Assembly: GCF_947498805.1 (NCBI RefSeq)
Contig: NZ_CANMLT010000004.1
Span: 186,001-250,000 of the forward strand
Length of the DNA stretch: 64,000 nt
Source of the DNA: an uncultured Tenacibaculum sp.
GTDB lineage: Bacteria > Bacteroidota > Bacteroidia > Flavobacteriales > Flavobacteriaceae
Reading direction: 5' to 3'
The position numbers and the translations under genes were made by a program. The notes beneath the pieces are model-generated. The model made no database searches. It was not told the origin of the DNA and saw only the letters and a list, made by a program, of their open reading frames with translations. Shown in pieces: positions 8,332 through 17,051 of the stretch (position 1 is its first letter; every line of letters begins with the position of its first letter).

Positions 8332-9026
8332 TATTTAAAACTATATTTAAATATCCAACCTAATATTTTAACGCCCGCTAATATACTACCTTTTACGGTT
8401 CCTGAAACTTTAGAAACACCAATTCTATTCCTATATTTTACAGGGATTTCTGTGTAGCTTAATTTTTGCTTTAAGGCTTTTAATTGCATCTCTACTGTCC
8501 ACCCATAAGTTTTATCTTCCATTTTTAAATCTAGCAGCTTGTTGTATTTAATTGCTCTAAACGGACCTAAATCGGTGAATTTTGCACCAAAAAATAATTT
8601 CATCAAAAAGGTAGCCAACCAATTCCCAAAAATTTGTTGTGGTGTCATAGAACCTTGTTCACGTAGTCGTTTTACACGTGCACCGATTACAAAATCAAGG
8701 TTATCATTAATAATTGGATTAACAATTTCAGTAAGTTGTTCAGGATAATCGGAATAATCTCCATCTAGAAATACAATGATATCAGGATGATTTTCTTGAT
8801 TGGCTACATATTCCATTCCCTTTAAACAAGCGTACCCATAACCTTTTCTATTTTCGGTTAAAACAGTAGCTCCAGCATTGCTCGCATTTAATTCAGTATT
8901 ATCCGTAGAGTTATTGCTAATAACAATTACTTCTTCTACTGTTTTTGGAATGTCATTAACTACATTACCAATAGAGTCTTGTTCATTATAAGCGGGGATA
9001 ATTACTTTAATAATAGGGTTTTTCAT
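8331..9026 (-). CDS. Family 2 glycosyltransferase, dolichol-phosphate-sugar synthase-like
   Basis: A 231-residue GT2 of the DPM1/DPG-synthase type, which transfers a sugar from a nucleotide donor to polyprenyl phosphate at the cytoplasmic membrane face. The GT-A fold is seen in KVIIPAYNEQDSIG (7-20) and the metal-binding DGD at 88-90. LGPFRAIKY and YGWTVEMQLKA are the later family motifs. There is only a weak C-terminal hydrophobic stretch. It overlaps the preceding gene by 4 bases and the next by 1. It is the likely donor-lipid supplier for the GT-C enzyme at the end of the operon. Confidence 0.82.
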   Translation of the reverse strand: MKNPIIKVIIPAYNEQDSIGNVVNDIPKTVEEVIVISNNSTDNTELNASNAGATVLTENRKGYGYACLKGMEYVANQENHPDIIVFLDGDYSDYPEQLTEIVNPIINDNLDFVIGARVKRLREQGSMTPQQIFGNWLATFLMKLFFGAKFTDLGPFRAIKYNKLLDLKMEDKTYGWTVEMQLKALKQKLSYTEIPVKYRNRIGVSKVSGTVKGSILAGVKILGWIFKYSFK

Positions 9027-9532
9027 TGTAAATCTTTAAGACTGTTTTCTTTTTTAAAGGAAGAAAAATCGGTCCATTCGTTTATTTTTTTACCGTTTTT
9101 AAATTTTACAGCTTTTACAAGCTTTTGTTTTTTATAAAGCAAGCAGTAACCATTTTTTTTGTCATTTTTAAGTTGACATTTATGATTTACATTTCCGTCA
9201 TTGTCATAATACAACCACCATTTGTTTTGCTTGCCGTTTACAAAATGCCCCTCTTTTTCTTTAGAAGCATCTTTGCGGTAAAAGTACCAATATTTTATAG
9301 GAAGATTATTTTTAAAATGCCCTTCTTTTTTTAGAGTTCCGTTTTTATAATAGAACTTCCAGTATTTCGTTTTTTTATCTTTTAATAACCAGCCTTCCTC
9401 TTTAATTTTTCCATTACCATAAAAGGCTTTATGGTATTTTTTTTGAGAAAAGGATTGAAGTGAAAAAAGAAACAACACAAAAAGCATTATTTCTTTTTTA
9501 CAGATATATAGATATAAACGTTTACTTTTCAT
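9023..9532 (-). CDS. MORN/YwqK-like repeat protein with signal peptide
   Basis: This 169-residue protein has an N-terminal hydrophobic signal (about residues 15-29, ending QSFSQ). Four to five repeats of about 23 residues follow, of the type YxNGxxKxEGxxKNxxxxxxWxFYxKDG. These are the variant MORN repeats of YwqK-like proteins, often mislabelled as antitoxins. It is basic and aromatic-rich. It overlaps the upstream Fe-S gene by 11 bases and the downstream GT2 by 4. A second start at 9487 would give a tighter signal peptide. Its role in a glycosyltransferase operon is unknown; such repeats can bind membranes or form extended scaffolds. Confidence 0.65.
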   Translation of the reverse strand: MKSKRLYLYICKKEIMLFVLFLFSLQSFSQKKYHKAFYGNGKIKEEGWLLKDKKTKYWKFYYKNGTLKKEGHFKNNLPIKYWYFYRKDASKEKEGHFVNGKQNKWWLYYDNDGNVNHKCQLKNDKKNGYCLLYKKQKLVKAVKFKNGKKINEWTDFSSFKKENSLKDLQ

Positions 9533-11144
9533 TTACTAATTTCATCAAGTCAACATCATTTCCTAATAAAACTTCGGTAGGATTGATACGTCCTTTTTCA
9601 GGTCCGTTTTCTAATTTTAAAACTCCACGAGGACATACTGCCGAACAAACTCCGCAACCTACACAACTTGCACGAACAATATTTTCTCCTTTTTGAGCGT
9701 ATGCACGAACATCGATACCTTGCTCACAATAGGTAGAACAATTTCCACAAGAAATACATTGTCCACCGTTGGTTGTAATTCTGAAACGAGATTTAAAACG
9801 TTGCACTAGTCCTAAATATGCGGCTAACGGACAACCAAAACGACACCATACACGGTTTCCAAATATAGGGTAAAAACCAGTACCGATTACTCCTGCAAAC
9901 CAAGCTCCAATTAAGAAACTATAGGTGTCTTTAATCCATTGAGATTGAATTCCTAAAAACGATTGTGCTCCGGTAAAATAACAATATAATGTTACTAAAG
10001 TCATCACTAAAGAGAATACTAACACCGAATGAATTAACCAACGTTCCAATTTCCATGCATTTAAGCTCTTGTCAGAGTGTTGTCTGTACGGATCACCTAA
10101 AGTTTCCGCAAGTCCACCACAACCACATACCCAAGAACAATACCATCTTTTTCCGAAGAAATATACCATTACAGGAACAATAATTAACGTAAGTACAATA
10201 CCCCAGACTAATATGAATATTCCAATAGCACCGCTATTTTTTAAGCTATCTAAGTTCCACTCAAAGAAGAAATCATAATCTAATGGAAAGGCGTTTTTAA
10301 AATCATACCCAGGCATATTTAAACTGGTCATAATTTCCGGAATCAAGAAAGCAAAAACTATTTGAAAAAATAACACAGAAGTTGTTCTTACTACTTGATA
10401 TTTATTATGTCTGTATTTGATATACATTCTGGTTGCCATAACTATCATGATAACACAGTAAAGGAACCCGTATACAAACCATTGCGAACCTAACCCTCCG
10501 TTTAAGGCTTCACTAATTGGATCTAAAATATAAGTCCAGTTTACCACATAATCGGGCATAAAGTATAGTAACAGGTAAAAGGTAACTAAGTACACTAACA
10601 CGAACCAAGCTATAGCGCCTTTGTTGGTGCTAGATTCTAAGTAGATACCGTTGTTTTTAATTCCAGGCCCTCCTAATAGTTTGTAGTTAGGTAGTATAAA
10701 CAATAAAGCACCAATAATACCCAATCCAAAAGTAAGCCACCAAAGTAACCCTTGGTTTTCTTTTACAAATCCTTTACCTGCTTTTTTTGCTAGATCGAAA
10801 CTTAACGTATGTGGTTTTCCAAAGATTTTATATTGATACTGTTCTCCTTTTTTATCCCAGTTTTTTTCAGCATCATATTTTGCAATTAGGGCATCGTAAT
10901 GATCATTTGAAGCTTGATAGGCAGCTCGAACGTTGCTAGAAAACTCAAAAATGTTTAAGTTTTCTGAAGTAACAACTGCTTTTCTAAGTTCTTCTTCGAT
11001 GACTTCACTTTTATAGTTTTTCTCTTTTAAAAATGCATCTAATTCTGCCGAGGTCAAATTAAATGAACCTAAGAAAATACTACCCGTAAAAATTGATAGG
11101 CCAATTAAAAAAATGACTAGCCCGATATATTTAATATTCTTCAT
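9522..11144 (-). CDS. Membrane 4Fe-4S protein, NapH/YccM-like
   Basis: A 540-residue inner-membrane electron-transfer protein. An N-terminal anchor (about 5-27) is followed by a soluble region of about 100 residues and six or more further transmembrane segments. Two membrane-proximal cysteine motifs, CSWVCGCGGLAETLGD and CRFGCPLAAYLGL, are related to the CxxxCP motifs of NapH/NosR-type proteins. Two ferredoxin motifs lie near the C-terminus: CISCGNCSTYC (about 463) and CVGCGVCSAVCPRG (about 494). The first membrane motif has CGCGG in place of the usual CPxG. The gene follows the FAD oxidoreductase by 3 bases, so the two probably act together. No terminal acceptor is visible. Confidence 0.78.
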   Translation of the reverse strand: MKNIKYIGLVIFLIGLSIFTGSIFLGSFNLTSAELDAFLKEKNYKSEVIEEELRKAVVTSENLNIFEFSSNVRAAYQASNDHYDALIAKYDAEKNWDKKGEQYQYKIFGKPHTLSFDLAKKAGKGFVKENQGLLWWLTFGLGIIGALLFILPNYKLLGGPGIKNNGIYLESSTNKGAIAWFVLVYLVTFYLLLYFMPDYVVNWTYILDPISEALNGGLGSQWFVYGFLYCVIMIVMATRMYIKYRHNKYQVVRTTSVLFFQIVFAFLIPEIMTSLNMPGYDFKNAFPLDYDFFFEWNLDSLKNSGAIGIFILVWGIVLTLIIVPVMVYFFGKRWYCSWVCGCGGLAETLGDPYRQHSDKSLNAWKLERWLIHSVLVFSLVMTLVTLYCYFTGAQSFLGIQSQWIKDTYSFLIGAWFAGVIGTGFYPIFGNRVWCRFGCPLAAYLGLVQRFKSRFRITTNGGQCISCGNCSTYCEQGIDVRAYAQKGENIVRASCVGCGVCSAVCPRGVLKLENGPEKGRINPTEVLLGNDVDLMKLVNEK

Positions 11145-11147
11145 GTT

Positions 11148-12488
11148 TTAAACGCTAAAAATTCGTTTCCAACTCTTCTTCTTAAGTTGAATGTTAGTAT
11201 TGTTTTCTTTGTTGAATTTTGCTACAATCTCTGGCTCGTGAAGTTTATAGAATTCAGGATCAAAGTTGGCATCTGCTAAATGTTCTAAAACATACTCAAC
11301 AGTTCTTTTTTCGGTAAGAACTTTGTCAAAAAACTCATGACGCATTCGAATTCCGAAGGTATTTATACCAATAAATTCTTTAGATTTTTTATCGTAGTTA
11401 ATGTGAATGCATTTTTTACCACTTTCGTGTTCCCAGTAAAAACGTGCTTCATTATCTTTTGGTTGTGCCCAAACCCATCCATAAGTTTGATATTCAATAT
11501 CAATAAACTTAGCAGAGTTAAACCAATGTCCTGGTTTGTATTCAATACGATTTCCACAGATTGTTTGAGCTACAGTTTCTCCCATCATTCTTCCAGTGTA
11601 CCAAACAGCTTCAATTGGTCTTCGTTGTCCAATAGCTTCATGTTGTTCTGCACAATCACCAATAGCATAAATATCCTTGATATTGGTTTCTAAAAAACGA
11701 TTTACTTTTGCTCCTCTACCTGTTTCAATATCGGTATCTTTTATAAAATCAATATTTGGTGAAACTCCGGCTGTAAGTCCAACTACATCACAAGCAATTT
11801 CTTCACCTGTTTCAGCTATAACTACCGATTTTGCTTTACCATTGGCGTCTGCTTTAATTTCTTTTAGGTTAACTCCTAAACGTAAATCAATATGGTTTTC
11901 TAAGATTTCTCTGTTAATCATAGCAGATTCTTGTGCTGGTAAAACACCATTCCAAAAACTATTTTCTCGTACTAAAAAAGTAACTGGAATATTCCTACTA
12001 TGTAGCATTTCGGCTAATTCAATTCCAATTAATCCACCACCAACTATAACAGCTCTTTTACACGTTTTGTTATCTGGAGCATACTTTTCTAAGCTGTCAA
12101 GATCTTGTTTATGATACATTCCCATAACACCTTTTAAATCTTGACCAGGCCAACCAAATTTGTTTGGTTTAGATCCAGTAGCAATAATTAACTTATCAAA
12201 TGATAGTTTTTCACCATTTGTAAATTCAATTTCCTTTTCTGTTGTATGAACTTTCGTTACAAACCCTTTTTTCAACTCAATACGGTTTTTTTTCCAAAAC
12301 CATGATTCGTAAGGTTGTGTATGTTCAAATTTCATGTGCCCCATATATATATACATAAGAGCAGTTCTTGAAAAGAAATAGTCTGTCTCTCCAGAAACAA
12401 TGGTGATCTTTTTATCAGATAATTTTCTAATATGTCTAGCAGCAGTTACTCCAGAAATACCATTACCTATAATTACAACGTGTTCCAT
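11148..12488 (-). CDS. FAD-dependent pyridine-nucleotide oxidoreductase
   Basis: A 446-residue two-dinucleotide-binding flavoprotein. The FAD motif GNGISG is at residues 8-13, followed by the ATG-type motif IIATGSKPN. A second Rossmann motif GGGLIGIELAE suits NAD(P)H. The C-terminal FAD signature IYAIGDCAEQ and a dimerisation-like tail complete the pattern of ferredoxin/rubredoxin reductase-like and NirB N-terminal enzymes. No redox-active CxxC is seen. It is the first gene of the operon, 3 bases before the membrane Fe-S protein. It probably passes electrons from NAD(P)H to that protein, or the reverse. It is divergent from the outer-membrane protein at 12630. Confidence 0.8.
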   Translation of the reverse strand: MEHVVIIGNGISGVTAARHIRKLSDKKITIVSGETDYFFSRTALMYIYMGHMKFEHTQPYESWFWKKNRIELKKGFVTKVHTTEKEIEFTNGEKLSFDKLIIATGSKPNKFGWPGQDLKGVMGMYHKQDLDSLEKYAPDNKTCKRAVIVGGGLIGIELAEMLHSRNIPVTFLVRENSFWNGVLPAQESAMINREILENHIDLRLGVNLKEIKADANGKAKSVVIAETGEEIACDVVGLTAGVSPNIDFIKDTDIETGRGAKVNRFLETNIKDIYAIGDCAEQHEAIGQRRPIEAVWYTGRMMGETVAQTICGNRIEYKPGHWFNSAKFIDIEYQTYGWVWAQPKDNEARFYWEHESGKKCIHINYDKKSKEFIGINTFGIRMRHEFFDKVLTEKRTVEYVLEHLADANFDPEFYKLHEPEIVAKFNKENNTNIQLKKKSWKRIFSV

Positions 12489-12629
12489 ATAAGTTGATTT
12501 GCGAATTAGGTCGTTGTTAAAGTTAATAACTTAAAAGGAAGTTTAAATTTAGAATGAGTATAAATAAAGGTGTTGTGTAATTGATTCTAATGGACAACGA
12601 CTTAGGTATTAATTGTTAAATTTTTAGAC

Positions 12630-13502
12630 ATGAAAAGTAGAATCACTACAGTTTTTATTTTAGTTGCAACCTTATTTGTTTCAAATGGGTATTCGCAAGA
12701 AGATGATAGCCAAGAGAAATCAAATATTCAAACCTACACACCATCAAAATTGTTAGATAAAGGACAATGGGATATTAAATGGTTCAATAACTTATATACA
12801 GAAACAAAGTTTGCAGATAGCAACGGGAACTCTCAAGATAAACTAAGAGAAAACTATTTTACTTCTACTGTTGAAGTTTTCACGGGAGTCTCTGATAACA
12901 ATAGAATCAACATAGGTGCTATTGTAGAATTCCGTTCTAATACTATTGGAGGAAGACAAGCATTATCTGTTTTTAGTTTAGAAGATACAAATACCGATAG
13001 AAAAGGAATTAGTTCTATTGCTCCTGCAGTTAAATGGCAGCCTTTAGAAAATGTAGGAAACTTCTCTGTGCAATCAGCAATTCACATTCCTTTAGAAAAG
13101 AATGAAACTGAAAATGGAGTCTTTTTAGATCAAACGAGTTGGATTTTTCAAAATAGATTCTTTTATGATTATACGTTACCTAATGGAAAATGGCAGTTAT
13201 TTACAGAGCTAAATACAGAATATAGTTTTGGAGAAGAAACAAGTTTTGCTAATAATACTTTCTTGTTAGTTCCATCAGTTTTTATGAGTTACTTCCCTTC
13301 TGATAAATCTACTGTGTTAGGTTTTGTGCAGCATTCTCAAAGATTTGGAGATTTCACACAAGATTATACAGCTTTAGGATTTGGTGGAAAGTACCAAATA
13401 ACGAAGGTTTTAAACTTAGAGGTATTATATAGTAAGTTTGTAAGAGGAACTAACAATGGACTAGGTCAGAGTTTTAATTTAGGTTTAAGAGCGTTATTTT
13501 AA
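12630..13502 (+). CDS. Outer-membrane beta-barrel protein of unknown function
   Basis: A 290-residue exported protein with signal peptide MKSRITTVFILVATLFVSNGYSQ. An acidic/Gln segment follows, then alternating amphipathic strands ending LGLRALF with a terminal Phe, as expected for an outer-membrane barrel inserted by BamA. It contains NIGAIVEFRSN and LGFGGKYQITKVLNLEVLYSKF strands. It is divergent from the FAD oxidoreductase operon with 141 bases between them, so co-regulation is possible. I do not recognise a specific family; a transporter-type barrel is likely. Confidence 0.6.
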   Translation: MKSRITTVFILVATLFVSNGYSQEDDSQEKSNIQTYTPSKLLDKGQWDIKWFNNLYTETKFADSNGNSQDKLRENYFTSTVEVFTGVSDNNRINIGAIVEFRSNTIGGRQALSVFSLEDTNTDRKGISSIAPAVKWQPLENVGNFSVQSAIHIPLEKNETENGVFLDQTSWIFQNRFFYDYTLPNGKWQLFTELNTEYSFGEETSFANNTFLLVPSVFMSYFPSDKSTVLGFVQHSQRFGDFTQDYTALGFGGKYQITKVLNLEVLYSKFVRGTNNGLGQSFNLGLRALF

Positions 13503-13616
13503 AATTATGAGTAACTTGGGAATTATGAAACCCAAAACAGGGTAGTTAGTAATTCAAGTTATTATTGTTAGAAATAGAATTTTTTACAATTCATAACTAT
13601 CGTAATTTTATGGTAA

Positions 13617-14615
13617 ATGAAAATAGTTAAACTCATTTTGGTAAGCTTGGTATGTATATCATGCTCAAGCCAAACTCAAAAAATTAATGGAGTTAGTTTT
13701 GTAGCGTCTTCAGAAGCTATAAATAAAGAACATATAAATCCAGTAAAAAAGGTGTCAGCGAATTACGTAGCGTTGATGCCTTTTGGCTTTATACGAAATA
13801 TTGCTTCTCCTAAGGTAAATTACAATGCAAAATGGCAATGGTTTGGAGAAACAAACGATGGGTTGAAACAATACGCTCAAGAGTTAAAAAAAGAGTCATT
13901 TAAAATAATGGTAAAACCTCAGATATGGGTTTCGAAAGGAATTTATACAGGTAAAATTGAAATGACTTCTGAAGAAGATTGGAAAATTTTAGAAGATAGT
14001 TATTCCAGTTTTATTCTTGAGTTTGCTCGAACTGCTGAAGAATTAAATGCTAGTATTTTTTGTATAGGAACAGAGTTAGAAAAGTTTGTAGAGAAACGAC
14101 CAGAGTACTGGAGTGAGTTGATTCAAAAAATACGAAAGGTATATACAGGAAAACTCACCTATGCTGCTAATTGGGATGAGTTTAAGAGAACTCCGTTTTG
14201 GAAAGATCTTGACTTTATAGGAATAGATGCGTATTTCCCATTGAGCGAAAAGCATTCACCTTCGATTGAAGAGTTTGAAAAAGGATGGCAAAAACACAAA
14301 CAAGAAATAGCAAGAGTTAGGGAAGAAGTAAATAAACCTGTTTTATTTACAGAATATGGTTATAGAAGTGTTCATTTTACAGGGAAAGAACCTTGGGATT
14401 CAAATAGGGTTAATGGACAAGTAAATCTTGAAAACCAAAAAAATGCCTTACAAGCAATTTATAATCAGTTTTGGAAAGAAGATTGGTTTGCTGGAGGCTT
14501 CCTTTGGAAATGGTTTATCAATTATACTGAAGTGGGAGGAAATGGTAATAATAGATTTACTCCACAGAATAAACCTGCCGAAAAAATAATTAAACAAAAT
14601 TATGAGAATAAGTAG
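13617..14615 (+). CDS. GH113-like glycoside hydrolase lipoprotein
   Basis: This 332-residue lipoprotein has lipobox VCISC (Cys16) and a TIM-barrel domain resembling glycoside hydrolase family 113 (beta-mannanase-like). The likely acid/base is Glu153 in CIGTELEKF, and the nucleophile Glu246 in PVLFTEYGYRS. WDEFKRTPFWKDLDFIGIDAYF and GGFLWKWF are further family-type motifs. There is no acidic lipoprotein-export signal after the cysteine, so the protein may stay on the periplasmic side. The gene overlaps the next lipoprotein by 14 bases. Substrate is inferred from the family only. A TAATTTTA close to the -7 consensus lies just upstream. Confidence 0.75.
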   Translation: MKIVKLILVSLVCISCSSQTQKINGVSFVASSEAINKEHINPVKKVSANYVALMPFGFIRNIASPKVNYNAKWQWFGETNDGLKQYAQELKKESFKIMVKPQIWVSKGIYTGKIEMTSEEDWKILEDSYSSFILEFARTAEELNASIFCIGTELEKFVEKRPEYWSELIQKIRKVYTGKLTYAANWDEFKRTPFWKDLDFIGIDAYFPLSEKHSPSIEEFEKGWQKHKQEIARVREEVNKPVLFTEYGYRSVHFTGKEPWDSNRVNGQVNLENQKNALQAIYNQFWKEDWFAGGFLWKWFINYTEVGGNGNNRFTPQNKPAEKIIKQNYENK

Positions 14616-15333
14616 TTGGTATATTATTGTATTTGCATTATTACTTGGTTGTTCTTCTGAAGACAATGGTAAAGTGTTATTACAAGAAGTGATTACTATG
14701 AATTCTAGTTTAATACAAGATGAAGTAATTGCTTGTGCTGCCAGTAGCAAAACCGATAATAATACTTCCTATATTTTTTATTACCCAATACCAAAGGCAA
14801 CTAATATTAGATACTTTGAAACGGATCGTATTGATGTAGATAAAAATAATTTCAATCTTTATAAAGAGGTTATATTACCTAAAGAAGATGTATTCAATGG
14901 GTATTTAGAAAGATTTGTTAGAGAAAGTAACAATGAAGTATGGTGTATTGTAACATATAATTCAGAGGGTAAATTCCATAAATCCAATCCAATTCGATTA
15001 AAGAATCAATCAAAACCAACCGAATGGAGTGAAAAAGTTATGATTGATTTTGCACAATCAAAATCTCCTAAGTTTAGTTGGAATGATGGAGTACTCAAAG
15101 AGAATGTTATTTACTTTCAAGTAATCACAGATGCAAATGAAAATTTATTATCTGGAACCTATACTTTTGAAAAGATGTTTCAATACTATAATCTTTCTAA
15201 TGTAGTGTTGAATATAACTAGACAAACACCACCTCAATTAATTTCAGGAAATAATTATGGTTTTACTATGATGGGAGTAAGCGAAGATAATTGGGTGAAT
15301 TTGGTGGAACAAAAAAGGTTTATGATAAAATGA
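14602..15333 (+). CDS. Lipoprotein of unknown function
   Basis: A 243-residue protein with a lipoprotein signal (MRISSWYIIVFALLLGC, then SSEDNG). The acidic residues right after the cysteine resemble a surface lipoprotein export signal. The body has beta-rich segments such as RYFETDRIDVDKNNFNLYKE and repeated Trp motifs (NNEVWCIVTYN, EDNWVNLVEQ), perhaps a beta-propeller-like or carbohydrate-contacting fold. It overlaps the GH113-like gene by 14 bases and the barrel gene by 4 bases. No family recognised. Confidence 0.6.
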   Translation: MRISSWYIIVFALLLGCSSEDNGKVLLQEVITMNSSLIQDEVIACAASSKTDNNTSYIFYYPIPKATNIRYFETDRIDVDKNNFNLYKEVILPKEDVFNGYLERFVRESNNEVWCIVTYNSEGKFHKSNPIRLKNQSKPTEWSEKVMIDFAQSKSPKFSWNDGVLKENVIYFQVITDANENLLSGTYTFEKMFQYYNLSNVVLNITRQTPPQLISGNNYGFTMMGVSEDNWVNLVEQKRFMIK

Positions 15334-16589
15334 TAAGAATAATTGTAATAGCGTTTTTGTTAATTGGAGGCACTTTATTTTCTCAAGAAAATAAGATTGA
15401 GGAAATAATTATCAAAGGAGCTAAGAAAACAAAGATTTATGAGTTAAAGAAGTTGCTAACTTCTAAAAAAGGCAAAGCCTTAGACTCTGTTTTATTGAGT
15501 GATGATATCGCAAGATTAAAACGTTTACCAGCGATTTCTCATGCTTATTATCAGGTCTATCATTCTCATGAGAATAAATACAACGTATTTGTAAATGTTG
15601 AAGAGAATTTTACCATTATTCCAGAAGTCAATTTTTGGACGACTACCAATAAGAAGCTAGCTTATAAAGTTGGAATTAGTGATTACAATTTTTTAGGAAG
15701 GAATATTGCATTTGGGGGGTTTTACCAGTATAATGGATTTAATTCCTATGGTATTAATTTCAGAGCGCCCTCGCTATTTTCAAGAAAATGGGGAATTGCG
15801 TTTCACCATCAGAATTGGATAAGTGAAGAACCATTGTATTTTGGTAATCAAACCGCCAATTATCGTTATCAGAATATATCGTATGAAACACTTGCTTTAT
15901 ATCAGATAAATAACAAACATCAACTACAGTTTGGAATAAACTTTTTTAAAGAGAAATATGACTATTTATCTGGAGATGTCGCGAATAATGTACCACAAAC
16001 ATTAGATGAGAATAAAAAGCTATTAAAACTAATTTATACATTCGATAATCTAGATTATTATTATCAATACATCAGTGGTTTTAAAAGTCAGTTTTATGGG
16101 CAATATGTTACTTCGGAGAATGAGTATCAGGATGACTTTTTAATATTTTGGAATGACTTTTTTTATTACAAAAGATTGGGTGATAAAGGAAACTGGGCAA
16201 ATCGTTTACGAGTAGGATTATCTTCTAACGCAAATACACCATTTGCACCATTTGCACTTGATAATAATGTAAATCTTAGAGGGGTTGGGATATTGGTAGA
16301 TAGAGGTACCGGAAGTATAGTTTGGAACACAGAATATCGTCATACCTTATATGAAAAAAAGTGGTTTATATTACAAGGAAATGTCTTTACAGATTTTGGT
16401 ACTTGGAGAAACCCAGGAGGAAACTTTTCAGATTTTGTAGATAGCGATAATGTGAGAATTTATTCTGGTGTAGGATTACGATTTATCAATAAAAAAATAT
16501 TCAATGCAGTTTTTAGAATTGACTATGGATATGGATTAACAAAGGGAGCTTCAAGAGGGTTTGTTTTTGGTATCGGACAGTATTTTTAA
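15330..16589 (+). CDS. BamA/Omp85-like outer-membrane protein with one POTRA domain
   Basis: A 419-residue protein: signal peptide (MIRIIVIAFLLIGGTLFSQ), a single POTRA-like domain (about 20-95: KIEEIIIKGAKKTKIYELKKLL) and a beta-barrel. The barrel has IDYGYGLTKGASRGFVFGIGQYF at its end, with terminal Phe. Short Omp85 members of this kind are common in Bacteroidetes and have no assigned substrate. I place the start at ATG 15330, which overlaps the preceding stop in an ATGA arrangement and begins a clear signal peptide. It lies between the lipoproteins and a VanZ-like protein. Confidence 0.75.
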   Translation: MIRIIVIAFLLIGGTLFSQENKIEEIIIKGAKKTKIYELKKLLTSKKGKALDSVLLSDDIARLKRLPAISHAYYQVYHSHENKYNVFVNVEENFTIIPEVNFWTTTNKKLAYKVGISDYNFLGRNIAFGGFYQYNGFNSYGINFRAPSLFSRKWGIAFHHQNWISEEPLYFGNQTANYRYQNISYETLALYQINNKHQLQFGINFFKEKYDYLSGDVANNVPQTLDENKKLLKLIYTFDNLDYYYQYISGFKSQFYGQYVTSENEYQDDFLIFWNDFFYYKRLGDKGNWANRLRVGLSSNANTPFAPFALDNNVNLRGVGILVDRGTGSIVWNTEYRHTLYEKKWFILQGNVFTDFGTWRNPGGNFSDFVDSDNVRIYSGVGLRFINKKIFNAVFRIDYGYGLTKGASRGFVFGIGQYF

Positions 16590-16600
16590 TAGGTAACTCT

Positions 16601-17008
16601 ATGGGAGATATTTTAAAATTGGCTCGAATACAAATACTTTTCATTGTATTGTTTGCATTTTTTAAATTTATTAGACCTCCGGTTTTAAAAAGTAATGCAT
16701 TTGACTGGATTAAGATTGCTTTATTATCATTGCCAAATTTTTTTGAAGGAGTTATAGGAGTGCTAACCTTAACAGCAATGCTACTTTATTTAAATAGTAG
16801 ATTTCTAACAAAAAAGCAGCAAGTCAAAGAGTTTCTTGTGTATGGAATAGCTTTAATTCTTGCAGGTATTTATGTGATTACCCAAGAATTTAAAATACAT
16901 AATCTAGGAGGTGAGAATGTTTATGACAAGAATGATGTTATATTTTCAATTATAGGATTAACAGTTGGATATCTGATAATTGTTATATATAAACCTAGAA
17001 TAAATTAA
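16601..17008 (+). CDS. VanZ-like small membrane protein
   Basis: A 135-residue protein with four hydrophobic segments (about 8-22, 34-62, 78-96 and 112-130). The late motif NVYDKNDVIFSIIGLTVGYLI resembles the YDxxDxxxNxxGxxxG end of VanZ-like proteins. It starts 11 bases after the Omp85-like gene and ends at a strong bidirectional terminator. It is probably the last gene of the GH113-like operon. Function unknown. Confidence 0.55.
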   Translation: MGDILKLARIQILFIVLFAFFKFIRPPVLKSNAFDWIKIALLSLPNFFEGVIGVLTLTAMLLYLNSRFLTKKQQVKEFLVYGIALILAGIYVITQEFKIHNLGGENVYDKNDVIFSIIGLTVGYLIIVIYKPRIN

Positions 17009-17040
17009 AAAGCCCATAAGTTCAAAACTTATAGGCTTTT
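17008..17040. terminator. Bidirectional terminator between convergent genes
   Basis: Inverted arms AAAAGCCcATAAGTT and AACTTATaGGCTTTT flank a 3-base loop. It serves the VanZ-like gene (+) and dpp11 (-). Confidence 0.85.
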
Positions 17041-17051
17041 AAAATAACAAT

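Noticed and set aside
9023-9532. Toxin-antitoxin label for the YwqK/MORN-like protein
   Set aside because: No toxin gene is adjacent, and the protein is exported. The antitoxin name is a database artefact for this repeat.
11677-12114. Plus-strand frame of 145 codons opposite the FAD oxidoreductase
   Set aside because: Shadow of a well-supported gene; composition is Ser/Pro-rich, as expected for antisense of this codon use.
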